From contig DVJB01000062.1 of the NCBI GenBank assembly GCA_018710845.1, positions 115,761-179,760 on the forward strand: a stretch of 64,000 nucleotides of DNA, read 5' to 3'. The position numbers were made by a program, and so were the translations under genes. The notes below the pieces were generated by a model that was given only the letters and a program-made list of their open reading frames with translations, searched no databases and was not told where the DNA came from. Source of the DNA: Candidatus Onthomonas avicola. Its GTDB lineage: Bacteria; Bacillota; Clostridia; Oscillospirales; Oscillospiraceae. Below, piece by piece: positions 51,285 to 60,400 of this stretch; position 1 is the first letter of the stretch, and each line of letters starts with the position of its first letter.

Positions 51285-51677
51285 ATGAATGTCACTGTCG
51301 GAATGGCCGCTGAGGCCAGAATAACCGTCACTGAGGCGGACACCGCCGCCGCGCTCGGTTCCGGCACCGCGCCGGTGCTGGCCACCCCCCGCATGACCGC
51401 TCTGATGGAGCAGGCCGCCTGGCAGGCAATCGCGCCCGGTCTGGACGGGGGACAGAGCAGCGTAGGCGTTGCCCTGTCCATCACGCACGACGCCCCTACG
51501 CCGGTCGGCATGGAGGTCCGGGCACGCGCGGAGGTGACTGCCGTGAACGGGCGGAAGATCTCCTTCTCTGTGCAGGCCTTTGACGCGCGCGGCCCGATCG
51601 GCCAGGGCGTCCACGACCGCGTCGTGATTGGGGAGGACAAATTTGTCGCCAAGTGCTATGCGAAATTGGAGGGATAA
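51285..51677 (+). CDS. FlK-like hotdog-fold thioesterase
   Basis: 130 residues from ATG at 51285 (GAGG nine bases upstream; an ATG two codons earlier is closer than usual). Hotdog pattern with TPRMTALMEQAAWQAIAPGL (catalytic Glu helix) and ALSITHDAPTPVGMEVRARA (His), as in the fluoroacetyl-CoA thioesterase-like group. Members hydrolyse small acyl-CoAs. Followed three bases later by the YbaK gene. Confidence 0.88.
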   Translation: MNVTVGMAAEARITVTEADTAAALGSGTAPVLATPRMTALMEQAAWQAIAPGLDGGQSSVGVALSITHDAPTPVGMEVRARAEVTAVNGRKISFSVQAFDARGPIGQGVHDRVVIGEDKFVAKCYAKLEG

Positions 51678-51680
51678 CGG

Positions 51681-52160
51681 ATGTCGGTGGAACGGGTGCG
51701 GGCCTATCTGGCCCGTTTTGGCAAAGATGACTGCGTACAGGAGTTCGACGTCTCCAGCGCTACAGTGGAGCTGGCCGCGCAGGCGGTCGGTGTGATTCCC
51801 GCGCGGATCGCCAAGACCCTCTCCTTCCAGATCGGAGAGGGTGCGGCTCTAGTGGTCTGTGCCGGGGATGCCAAGGTGGACAACCGCAAGTTTAAGGATA
51901 CCTTTGGCACCAAGGCCAAAATGCTCCACGGCGAGCAGGTGGCAGAGCTGACTGGCAACGCCGCGGGCGGCGTCTGCCCCTTTGCCCTGGGTGACCGGCC
52001 GGTCAAGACCTACCTGGACCGCCCGCTGCAGCGGTTTGACACCGTATACCCCGCAGCCGGGAGCGCCAACTCCGCTGTCGAGATGAGCTGTGCAGAACTG
52101 GAGACCTGCGCCGATCATTTTTCCGGCTGGGTGGACGTCTGCAAGGGCTGGGAGGCCTGA
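51681..52160 (+). CDS. YbaK/EbsC-type aminoacyl-tRNA deacylase
   Basis: 159 residues. Full YbaK domain: IAKTLSFQIGEGAALVVCAGD with the conserved Lys, DNRKFKDTFG, and GGVCPFALGDRPVKTYLD. These trans-editing enzymes remove mis-attached amino acids such as Cys or Ala from tRNA-Pro and relatives. GAGGGATAACGG precedes the ATG. End of the rluA-potD-like-thioesterase-ybaK run, with a terminator behind it. Confidence 0.92.
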   Translation: MSVERVRAYLARFGKDDCVQEFDVSSATVELAAQAVGVIPARIAKTLSFQIGEGAALVVCAGDAKVDNRKFKDTFGTKAKMLHGEQVAELTGNAAGGVCPFALGDRPVKTYLDRPLQRFDTVYPAAGSANSAVEMSCAELETCADHFSGWVDVCKGWEA

Positions 52161-52191
52161 ATGCAGCGCCCAAATGCCTATATGTAAGCAA

Positions 52192-52227
52192 AAGCCCTCC
52201 GTATGAGATATGTCATGCGGAGGGCTT
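52192..52227. terminator. Bidirectional terminator after the YbaK-like gene
   Basis: Ten-base perfect arms AAGCCCTCCG (52192-52201) and CGGAGGGCTT (52218-52227) between converging genes. Confidence 0.75.
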
Positions 52228-52235
52228 CGCTGTGC

Positions 52236-52886
52236 TCAATATTCGGCGTAATCCCGTATTTTTTTGACCGTGCCGACGTAATCATGGGCTGTCCCGTTGA
52301 AATTTTCCGGATTGATGGGATGATGAATATTGTAGAGAATTCCCGTCTCTCCGGTTCTCCCAAGATCGTTTTCATCTAAATGCCTCTCATCAATATGGAC
52401 ATTGACGATTTCAAGGCACACCAGGACATAGTCATCGCTTTGCACTATCTCCTTTTCCCATCGGAAGCGGCACTCCAGATTCAAAAAGCATTCCTCGATC
52501 AGCGGGGCGTTCACGAGATCTGCCAGGACCGGAGTGAGGCCGGCCTGTCTGATTTCATCCATCTCAAACCCGTTGTTTCTGCAGGTCGACATGCACCGGT
52601 CGTACAGATCGGCAGACATAAAATTGATGACGGCATCCCCTGTTTCATGGAGCGTCCGGTATAGGTGTCCGTATTTGCTGACTGCGGAGACGATCGCATA
52701 GTAGCCGCTTTTCCCGCCTGTAAAGGTTGTCCAGGACTGCATACAGGCATTCGGCTGTCCGTTGCTTTTATAGGAGGTCACGATGCAGAGCGGCGAAGGG
52801 ACAGAGATCACAAACTCCATCCAATGAAATCCGTACATCTCCATGTCCCTCATTGATTCCGGTAACGCGCAGTATTTCCTCTTCAT
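52236..52886 (-). CDS. Flavin reductase-like FMN-binding protein
   Basis: 216 residues. Split-barrel flavin-reductase pattern: PSPLCIVTSYKSNGQPNACM near residue 30, ISAVSKYGHLYRTLHETGDAVINFM (core HETGDAVINFMS), and ECRFRWEKEIVQSDDYVLVCLEIVNV. The FMN-binding residues of this family lie in those blocks. Usually reduces flavins or acts on small aromatic substrates. Codon use and GC are clearly lower than in the neighbours, which suggests transfer. Monocistronic. Confidence 0.88.
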   Translation of the reverse strand: MKRKYCALPESMRDMEMYGFHWMEFVISVPSPLCIVTSYKSNGQPNACMQSWTTFTGGKSGYYAIVSAVSKYGHLYRTLHETGDAVINFMSADLYDRCMSTCRNNGFEMDEIRQAGLTPVLADLVNAPLIEECFLNLECRFRWEKEIVQSDDYVLVCLEIVNVHIDERHLDENDLGRTGETGILYNIHHPINPENFNGTAHDYVGTVKKIRDYAEY

Positions 52887-53004
52887 TTTCCACCTCCGTA
52901 TATTCTGACTGGTATCTCACAAATCAAATACAGTATACAGGAAAAAACTGAAAATTGCTACCACGCATTTCTATCTATGCGGCGAAAGGGAGATAAATCC
53001 GCAT

Positions 53005-53047
53005 AAAAACCCGCGCCGATCCGGGAATAGGCCGAAGCGGCGCGGTT
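53005..53047 (-). terminator. folD operon terminator
   Basis: Eight-base arms CCGCGCCG and CGGCGCGG followed on the minus strand by GTTTTTATG. Confidence 0.75.
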
Positions 53048-53065
53048 GGTCAGGTTTTGGACGGT

Positions 53066-53914
53066 TCAGCTCTTCCCGTGCAGGCGAGCGGCGGCGAGGG
53101 TGTTGTAGAGCAGCATCACCCGTGTCATCGGGCCGCAGCCGCCGGGGACCGGCGTGATGTAGGACGCCTTGGCCGAGACGGGGCCGAAGTCCACGTCGCC
53201 GCAGAGCTTGCCGCTCTCGTCCCGGTTCATCGCCACGTCGATGACGACGGCCCCCTCCTTCACCATGTCCGCGGTGATGAGGTTCCGCTTCCCGACCGCG
53301 CTCACGAGGATATCCGCCTGGCGGGTGATGGTGCCGAGGTCCTGCGTGCGGGAGTGGCAGATGGTGACTGTGGCATGCCGGTGCAGCAGCAGCATCGCCT
53401 GCGGCTTTCCGACAATATTGGAGCGGCCGACCACGACGCAGTGCTTCCCCTTCGGGTTGATGCCGTACTCGTCGAGCATCCGCATGACGCCGGCGGGCGT
53501 GCAGGGCAAAAAGGTGTAGTTGCCGATCATAATCTGCCCGACATTGAAGGGGTGGAACGCGTCCACGTCCTTGCGCGGGTCGATGGACAGCAGCACCTCC
53601 TGCTCGTCGTAGTCATAGCCGCGCGGCAGCGGGAGCTGGACGAGAATCCCGTCGATCTCCTCGCGCCGGTTCAGCTCGTCGATCAGCTCGAGCAGGGCGC
53701 GCTGTCCCACCTCGGCCGGCAGCGCGAACTCCTCGCTGTAGATGCCACACTGGGCACAGTCCTTCTCCTTGTTGGTGACGTAGACGCGGGAGGCGGGATC
53801 GCTGCCCACCAAAATCACCGCCAGTCCCGGCCGCCGCTGCAACGCGGAGACCTGCTGCCGGATCTCTTCCTTACACTTGGCGGCCAGGGCCTTTCCGTCG
53901 ATGATCGTTGCCAT
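53066..53914 (-). CDS. folD: Bifunctional methylenetetrahydrofolate dehydrogenase/cyclohydrolase
   Basis: 282 residues. Interconverts methylene- and formyl-tetrahydrofolate. The catalytic Lys is in [10 protein letters not shown] near residue 54, followed by [23 protein letters not shown], the NADP-binding [18 protein letters not shown] and the C-terminal [22 protein letters not shown] upstream of the ATG. Last gene of ymfF-ymfH-lgt-folD. Confidence 0.97.
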   Translation of the reverse strand: MATIIDGKALAAKCKEEIRQQVSALQRRPGLAVILVGSDPASRVYVTNKEKDCAQCGIYSEEFALPAEVGQRALLELIDELNRREEIDGILVQLPLPRGYDYDEQEVLLSIDPRKDVDAFHPFNVGQIMIGNYTFLPCTPAGVMRMLDEYGINPKGKHCVVVGRSNIVGKPQAMLLLHRHATVTICHSRTQDLGTITRQADILVSAVGKRNLITADMVKEGAVVIDVAMNRDESGKLCGDVDFGPVSAKASYITPVPGGCGPMTRVMLLYNTLAAARLHGKS

Positions 53915-53920
53915 GATCGT

Positions 53921-54877
53921 TCACTCCTTCTCTCGGTCAGATTTGGGTATTTCGGCCGGGGCAGAGGCCTGCCGCTGCTCCTCCTCCGGGATGCGCTCCG
54001 CGTCCGGGGTCGCTTCAGACGCGCGCTCCCGTTCTGCCATGCGTTCGGCATAGAGCGGAACGGGGCGCCGCTTTTGCCGGCGCAGCAAGAACAGGATGGC
54101 GCCCAGCGCGATCGCCGCGGACAAAATCGCCAGCGCCTGGGAGACGCGGATGCCGGTGCCGAAGAGATAGAGGCTGTCCGTGCGCATCCCCTCAATCCAG
54201 GCCCGTCCCAGGCCATACCAGAGGATATAGCTGGCAAAGAGCTGCCCGTCAAACTTCCGCCGGGGACGGACCACCGCGTAGAGCAGCACCAGGCCGATCA
54301 GGTTCCAGAGCGACTCATACAGAAAGGTGGGATGGACCTCTATGTAGGTCCCCCCTACTGTCAGCCCCATCCGCCACGGGGCGGTGCAGGGGCCGCCATA
54401 GGCCTCCTGGTTGATGAAATTGCCCCACCGGCCCATCATCTGGCCGATCAGCAGCCCATAGGAGGCACAGTCCGCCACCGTCCAGAACGGGAGTTTTCGC
54501 ACCCGGCAGAAGACGGCCGCGGCGAGCACCGCGCCGATCAGCCCGCCGTAGATGGCCAGGCCTCCGTCCCAGATGGCGACCACCTCGCCCCAGTCAATCG
54601 CCCCGGAGGCGTCCCGGTAGAGGTCCAGGTAGAAGATGACGTAGTAGGCCCTGGCCCCCACAATGCCGGCAGGGACGGCGGCAAACATCATGTCCAGCAG
54701 GTCGTCCGCCTTCAGGCCCAGCTTGGGGGCCTGGCGCATGGAAAAAGCCAGGCCAAGCAGGAATCCGCAGCCGATGATAACGCCATACCAGTAGATATTC
54801 CAGCCAAACAGGGAAAAGGCCACCCGGTCAATGGTCAGTTCAATCCCAAGGCCGGGGAAGACAATGGGTGTGGTCAT
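53921..54877 (-). CDS. lgt: Prolipoprotein diacylglyceryl transferase
   Basis: 318 residues from ATG at 54877. Transfers diacylglyceryl to the lipobox Cys of prolipoproteins. Seven helices; conserved WYGVIIGCGFLLGL near residue 30, the HGGL-type loop appearing as DGGLAIYGGLIGA, the signature GRWGNFINQEAYG near 145, and HPTFLYESLWNL. A charged C-terminal tail of about 50 residues (RASEATPDAERIPEEEQRQA) is an addition beyond the core. Coupled to the upstream M16 gene by ATGA. Confidence 0.95.
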   Translation of the reverse strand: MTTPIVFPGLGIELTIDRVAFSLFGWNIYWYGVIIGCGFLLGLAFSMRQAPKLGLKADDLLDMMFAAVPAGIVGARAYYVIFYLDLYRDASGAIDWGEVVAIWDGGLAIYGGLIGAVLAAAVFCRVRKLPFWTVADCASYGLLIGQMMGRWGNFINQEAYGGPCTAPWRMGLTVGGTYIEVHPTFLYESLWNLIGLVLLYAVVRPRRKFDGQLFASYILWYGLGRAWIEGMRTDSLYLFGTGIRVSQALAILSAAIALGAILFLLRRQKRRPVPLYAERMAERERASEATPDAERIPEEEQRQASAPAEIPKSDREKE

Positions 54878-56154
54878 ACTGTTCCTCCTCTTGGGCGGAC
54901 CACGGAGAGACTGCTCCCCTCCTCGCGCACCACGCGGCGCAGGAAGGCGAGCACCTCCTCCTCCCCGATGGTGGGGTAGAGATCTGCCCATTCATAGTCG
55001 TGATAGCCGCCGAAGCAGCCGCGCAGCAGTCGGAGCGCGGTCACGTCAGGCCGGTCCAGCTCCAGCAGGCGTCGGCCATAGGCCGCGCGCCGGACGCGCG
55101 CAAATCGCTCCGGCTCCGTCTGTCCGGCCAGGGCCTGCGCTTCCTCCAGCACGAGCGCGCGCACCCGTTCCGGATTGGGGCTCTCCCCCGCCAGCGTCAG
55201 GACAGCCGCGCCGGGACAGCTCTGATAGCGCGCGTCTATGCCGGCCTCCGTCAGCCCCTCGGCGTACAGCCGCGCGCGCAGCGGGCTGCTCTCCCCCGCC
55301 AGGAGCTGCGCGGCGAGCTGGCCAACCAGGAGCTGACGCAGTCCTTCGCTCCCCCGGGCGGGCGCAGATGCCTTGAAGCCCAGGCAAAATCGTGGCCGCG
55401 CCGTGTCCATCTCCACCGTGCAGCCGGCCTGTGCGGCGCGGCCCGGCACCTCATCTTCCCACTCCGGCCGAGCCGGCGGGGCGGAGGACTCCGGCAAGAT
55501 CATCCGGGCCAGCGCGATCATCTGGTGCGGGTCCACCTCACCGGCGATGCACAGCGCCATATTCCCCGGGCAATAGAGCGCGTCATAACAGCGCGCGAGC
55601 GTCTGTACCGAAATGTGGGAGAGGGACGCGCGCGTATCCGAGCGGGATTCCGAGATCGGGCGCTGGGAATAGAGCACGCGCAGCAGATGGTCGCAGACGG
55701 CGGCGCGGGGGTCTTTTTCCCGGCCGTCCAGCTCCGCGGCTGCGCCACGCAGCGCCTCGGCCACACGGTCTGAGGAAAATTGCGGCGTGGTGAGCGCGCG
55801 CAGCAGCGTGCGCAGATGGGAGGAAAAGGACTGTGTACAGGAAATATGGTAGACAGTGACATCCGGGGCAGTCCGGACCCCCGCCGAGACGCCGGCCGCC
55901 GCGAGCGCCCGCAGGGCACTGCCCTCTCCGCCCGCAGATATCATGTGCGCCAGAAGGCAGGCGGCACCGGACGGCAGCTCCTCCGACGGCGCTCCGGCGC
56001 GGGAAAACCGGCGATGCATGCCGCCGCAGAAGACCGCGAGAGTGGCGTACCGCCGCACATAGCCCGGTTTGGGGACGATATAGACCGGCAGGCCGTTCTC
56101 CAGCCGATGGAAATAGCAGACCTCCCCCAGACGGGGGAATTCCCGTCGCTCCAT
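54874..56154 (-). CDS. YmfH-like M16-fold protein, catalytic motif lost
   Basis: 426 residues with both M16 halves: FHRLENGLPVYIVPKPGYVR at the start and the C-terminal half with SEGLRQLLVGQLAAQLL. In active members the N-terminal half has HxxEH; here that place reads SGAACLLAHMIS, with the first His and the Glu replaced, so it is unlikely to be a peptidase. It follows YmfF directly, as the YmfF/YmfH pair does in Firmicutes, where they are associated with EF-P modification. Confidence 0.82.
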   Translation of the reverse strand: MERREFPRLGEVCYFHRLENGLPVYIVPKPGYVRRYATLAVFCGGMHRRFSRAGAPSEELPSGAACLLAHMISAGGEGSALRALAAAGVSAGVRTAPDVTVYHISCTQSFSSHLRTLLRALTTPQFSSDRVAEALRGAAAELDGREKDPRAAVCDHLLRVLYSQRPISESRSDTRASLSHISVQTLARCYDALYCPGNMALCIAGEVDPHQMIALARMILPESSAPPARPEWEDEVPGRAAQAGCTVEMDTARPRFCLGFKASAPARGSEGLRQLLVGQLAAQLLAGESSPLRARLYAEGLTEAGIDARYQSCPGAAVLTLAGESPNPERVRALVLEEAQALAGQTEPERFARVRRAAYGRRLLELDRPDVTALRLLRGCFGGYHDYEWADLYPTIGEEEVLAFLRRVVREEGSSLSVVRPRGGTV

Positions 56155-56155
56155 C

Positions 56156-57385
56156 CTACACCTCCTCGCCGCCGCGGCCGGGGAATTGACAGACCGTGTC
56201 CAGCTCCAGCCGTTCGGCCGCGCGCGCCACGTCCGCCCGGCCGGTCTCCTGCACCAGGGCCTCCAGCTCCTCCGGACTGATCCGCGGGGGGAGCGGGGTG
56301 TAGTAACGCATCAGCGCCTCCGGACTGTCCTGCGCGCCGCGCAGACGCTCTGTGACCGCTCCCCGGGCACGCTCCAGCGCTCCGGGGGAAAACGCCCCGT
56401 CCCGCAGCCGCTCCAGCTGCGCCAGAAGCTCCGCCTGTCTCTCGTCCATTCGGCCGGACTCCGTGTCGGCGGAGACCAGCAGCAGGCCCTTGTGCCGGTC
56501 CAATTGGGCGCAGAGACCGTCCTCCAATCCCGTGAAGAGCGCGCAGAGCACCAGCAAGGCGGGCTCGTCCGGGCTGTCCGCCCCCGTCAGGGTGCGAAAG
56601 CCCAGGGCGAGTCGGTCCCCGCGCGCCGCCGGTACCTGCACTGTGCGGACCTCTTTCGGGTGGACGTCAACCTGCGGCTCCGGCAGCTCGGCACGGCCCC
56701 GTCGGGGCAGGCCCATCAGGGCCTCCGTCCACGCCTGCGCCGCCCGGTCCGGTTCGGCGGCCCCGCAATAATACAGCTCCAGCCAGCTCTCCTCCAGCCA
56801 GGCGCGGTAATGGCGGTCCAACCGGCCCACCCGGATGGCGGCGGCGCGCTTGGCATCGCCCAGCGGACTGATGCCGGCGGGCTCCGCGGCGCACATCTCC
56901 CGCCGCAGGCGGAGGACAGGGTCCCGCGCCTCTTCATAGCGCTCGCGCTCCAGGGCGGCGAAGAGGCTCTCCCGCGCGCGGTCTAAATAGTCTCCGCGCA
57001 GCCGCCCGTTGCGCGTGGCGGGCCGTAGCAGCAGGTCGCCCAGCAGCTCCGCCGCCCGGCGCAGGGTGGAGCCGCCGTCAGGCGTCAGCGCGTCGGCCGG
57101 AAAGGCCGCCTGAAACCCGGCCGCCTGGATCTCCCCTGCCCTCTGTACGGTGGGGACGGCTGTGCCGCCGCAGAGCCGCTCGAGCGCGGCGCCAAGACGC
57201 TGGCCGTCCGGCTCGCGTGCGGTCCCCTGCCGGAGCACCCGTGGCAGCAGCGCGGTCATGGACGCCGTCTCCCGGCGCAAGGGCGTGAGCAGCCGGAGCG
57301 ACCAGCGGCTGCTCTTAAACTTTCGGGTCTGAATGGCTGTGAGCCAGACGCCCGGCATCAGCGATATGCGGACCGGCTGCGGCAC
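56156..57385 (-). CDS. YmfF-like M16-fold protein
   Basis: 409 residues from GTG at 57385 with GAGGAG upstream. Starts with RISLMPGVWLTAIQTRKFKS, then SSRWSLRLLTPLRRETASMTALLPRVLRQG, a common YmfF pattern, and ends with a second M16-like half (DEPALLVLCALFTGLEDGL). No HxxEH motif, which is usual for YmfF. Pairs with the YmfH-like protein; probable heterodimer. Highest GC of the region. Confidence 0.82.
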   Translation of the reverse strand: MPQPVRISLMPGVWLTAIQTRKFKSSRWSLRLLTPLRRETASMTALLPRVLRQGTAREPDGQRLGAALERLCGGTAVPTVQRAGEIQAAGFQAAFPADALTPDGGSTLRRAAELLGDLLLRPATRNGRLRGDYLDRARESLFAALERERYEEARDPVLRLRREMCAAEPAGISPLGDAKRAAAIRVGRLDRHYRAWLEESWLELYYCGAAEPDRAAQAWTEALMGLPRRGRAELPEPQVDVHPKEVRTVQVPAARGDRLALGFRTLTGADSPDEPALLVLCALFTGLEDGLCAQLDRHKGLLLVSADTESGRMDERQAELLAQLERLRDGAFSPGALERARGAVTERLRGAQDSPEALMRYYTPLPPRISPEELEALVQETGRADVARAAERLELDTVCQFPGRGGEEV

Positions 57386-57459
57386 ATGCGCTCCTCCTCT
57401 CCGGGGCTGTCAGGTACATGCTCTGACGGCCCTCCGGGCAATTGCGATCACAGCCCTCA

Positions 57460-60400
57460 TTATACATCCTTTTCCGCCGTTGTTCCACCATTTTTTGCCG
57501 CCGGCGGGAGGACGCACCGCAATACGTGCCGGCCGCGCAGCCCCTCCAGGGGTACGCCGCCCTCCCAGGGGGCCCCGTCCATGGTGAGGGCCGGCTCCTC
57601 TCCCCGCGTCACCTCAATCTCCAGCGTGAAATGCTCCCCCCGCCAGCAGGCGGTGTAACCGGGCCAACAGTTCGGAAGATTGGGCCGGCATACCAGCGCG
57701 CCGCCGCACAGCCGCAGGCCGAGCAGGCTCCGGGTGGCGGTCTGGCAGAACCAGCCGGCCGCGCCGGTATACCAGCTCCAGCCGCCGCGCCCCTCCTGCC
57801 CTGGAGCGGTGTAGACGTCCCCGGCGAGGACATAGGGCTCCGCGCGGTAGATCTCGCTCGAATGGCGCTCCGGCAGCAGGTCGAGCAGCAGTTCGGCGCC
57901 TGTCTCGCGCTCCCCTGCCTTCAGCAGCGCGAGGGCCAGCCAGCAGGCGGCATGGGTGTACTGTCCGCCGTTTTCCCGCACGCCGGGAGGATAGCTGCGG
58001 ATATAGCCCGGGTCGCTCTGCCCGTGAAAGGGCGGGTCCAGCAGCCGGGCCAGCTGCAGCCGGCGGTCATAGAGCCGGTCCGCCGCCGCGCACACCGCCC
58101 GGCGCGCCAGCGCAGGGTCCGGACCGGGGGCCAGCACGGCAAAGGACTGGGAGAGGGAGTCGATCGCACACTCATCGCAGCGGTGGCTGCCGACCGGCCG
58201 GCCGTCGTCGTCATAGGCGCGCAGATACCAGCCGCCGTCCCAGGCGCGGCCCGCCTCCGCGGCCAGCCGGTCCGCCAGCGCGGCATAGCGCTTCGACCGG
58301 TCGGTCTCCCCCATCTGGGCGCACAGCGGCCCGAAGAGGCGCAGCGTCCAGGAGAGGAACCAGGTCAGCCATACGCTCTCCCCCCGTCCCCGGATCCCGA
58401 GCCGGTTCATGCCGTCGTTCCAGTCTCCTGCGCCCATCCGGCACAGGCCGTGCTCCCCCACGCCCCGGTTGAGGACGCACTCGATCGCCTGCACCGCGTG
58501 ACGGTAGAGGCTGTCGCGCTCTCCGGTCGGGGGGCAGGCCTCGTATCGCTCCTCCTCCCCGTCCTCCAGCGGCCGGCCCTGCAGATAGGGTTCCGTCTCA
58601 GAGAGCAGGGAGAGGTCCCCCGTCTCCTCCACCCAGCGGCCCAACGCGTAGGGCAGCCAGAGCAGGTCGTCACTGATCCGGGTGCGCACGCCGCGCGCCG
58701 CGCCGCCCGCGAGAGCGGGATGCCACCAGTGCATCACGTCTCCCTCCCGGAACTGGTGACGGGCCGCCCGGCGCAGGTGCGCGCGCACCGTCTCCCGGTC
58801 AAACGGGAGGAGCGCGAGCGCGTCTTGCAGCTGGTCTCGGAATCCGTATGCCCCGCCGCACTGGTACAGCCCGCTGCGGGCGAGCATCCGTCCCGCAAGC
58901 GTCTGATAGCGCCCCCAGAAGGAGAGATAGTGATCCAGCGCGGGCTCCAGCGTGTGGACGGTGAGCGAGGCCGTCCAGCGGAGCCACCAGCGCTCTGTCT
59001 CTTCGCGCAGCGCCTCCGCCCGGGCCGCGCTGACTGCTCCGGGGCGCTCCATGCCCGCCGTGAGGGTCAGCTCCGTCTCCAGCGCGCAGCGCAGCTCCAG
59101 CACGCCGCGGCGCATGCTCCACCCCTCCGGCTCCCGCGAGGCGAAGAGGAAGAGCGTATTGCCCGAGAGGGTGCCGGCGGGGTTTTCCAGCATCAGGCCG
59201 CCCGGACAGCCGTGCGCGCGCACCCAGTGGCGGTGACTGTCGCGATGGGCCAGCTTGGGCGCAAACCGCCAGATCAGCCGGTCCCCCGGCGCGGTCCCCT
59301 CCGCCTGAATGTGAAACCACCGTGTGCAGCCGTCAGGCGGAATAGATGCGGTGAGGGTGATGTGCCGCCCGGCAAAGCGCTTTTCCCAGCTGGCATATCC
59401 CGGGCCGTAGGTGACGGTGACGGGATATCCGTCCCGCCGGGCGAAGAGGGAGACCTCCCCCTCCGCCCAGCGGCAGAGCAGGTCCTCCGGTCCGGAGACG
59501 GCGGTCGGGTCGTTCTGCCACGGCGTGATCTGACCCATCTGGGCGTTTTGATACCAGAGATGTCCGGTTCCCGCCTCGTCGCAGCGCCAGCCAAGCGCGC
59601 CGTTGGTCAAAATGTGGCTCCAGCGCAGCACCGGCAGGCCGCCGCCCGTCTCCAGCTGGAAGGATGCCTCGCCCCAGTGCCAGGCGAGCGGCCCGGCCGG
59701 TGGGCGGGACTCCATCTGGGGGGCATCCGTGCCGGGGCAGTCCTCCCGCTGGCGCAGCCGCTCGCCCGGGCGGAGGATGAGCGTGGCCATCCCGAGAACC
59801 GGCTCCCAGCGGTCACGCGGCTCGGAGAGGAGGTGGATTCCCCCGCGCGCGCCGAGCTGGCCCTCCGCGCCGAGCGTCTGCAGGCCCTCCGTCAGGCCGC
59901 GGCGGAGCGTCTGGCGGTAATCGCCTGCCTCGGGCAGCAGAAGCGCCAAATCGAAGGCAAAACCTAGGCGGCGTAAAAACGTGTGCAGCGCCGCCAGGCG
60001 CAGCGCCTGGCCCGTCTCCTCCCCGGAGACGAACAGGACGGCCAGCGGCAGATCGCCCGAGATACCGAGCGGCCAGAGGCTCTCCTGTCCTTCCACACGT
60101 CCCTCCTGCCCCAGAGAGCCGGGCGAGAGCAGGCGGGCGAGCAGGCAGAAGGCGGCGGTGATTTCTCCGCCGGACAGGGACAGGCGTCTGGCGAGGCTCT
60201 GGGCCAGGTTCGCCGGATTGTGGCGGCGCAGGGCCAGCAGCCCCTGCGCGGTGAGCCGGCTCTCCTCCCGATCGCCCGCGGCGAGGGCCAGACGCAGCGT
60301 CACCGTCTGGCCGGCCGAGAGAGAGAGGGTCTGCTCCAGCGCCAGGCAGGGGTCGATCACCGTCCCCTCCCGCGGCGCGTGGCGGATGGAGCCGCAGGCG

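Noticed and set aside
57442..59967. An 841-codon plus-strand open frame opposite the glucan synthase
   Set aside because: A shadow of the GH94-encoding strand: Arg/Pro/Gln-rich, low-complexity translation without any family signature.
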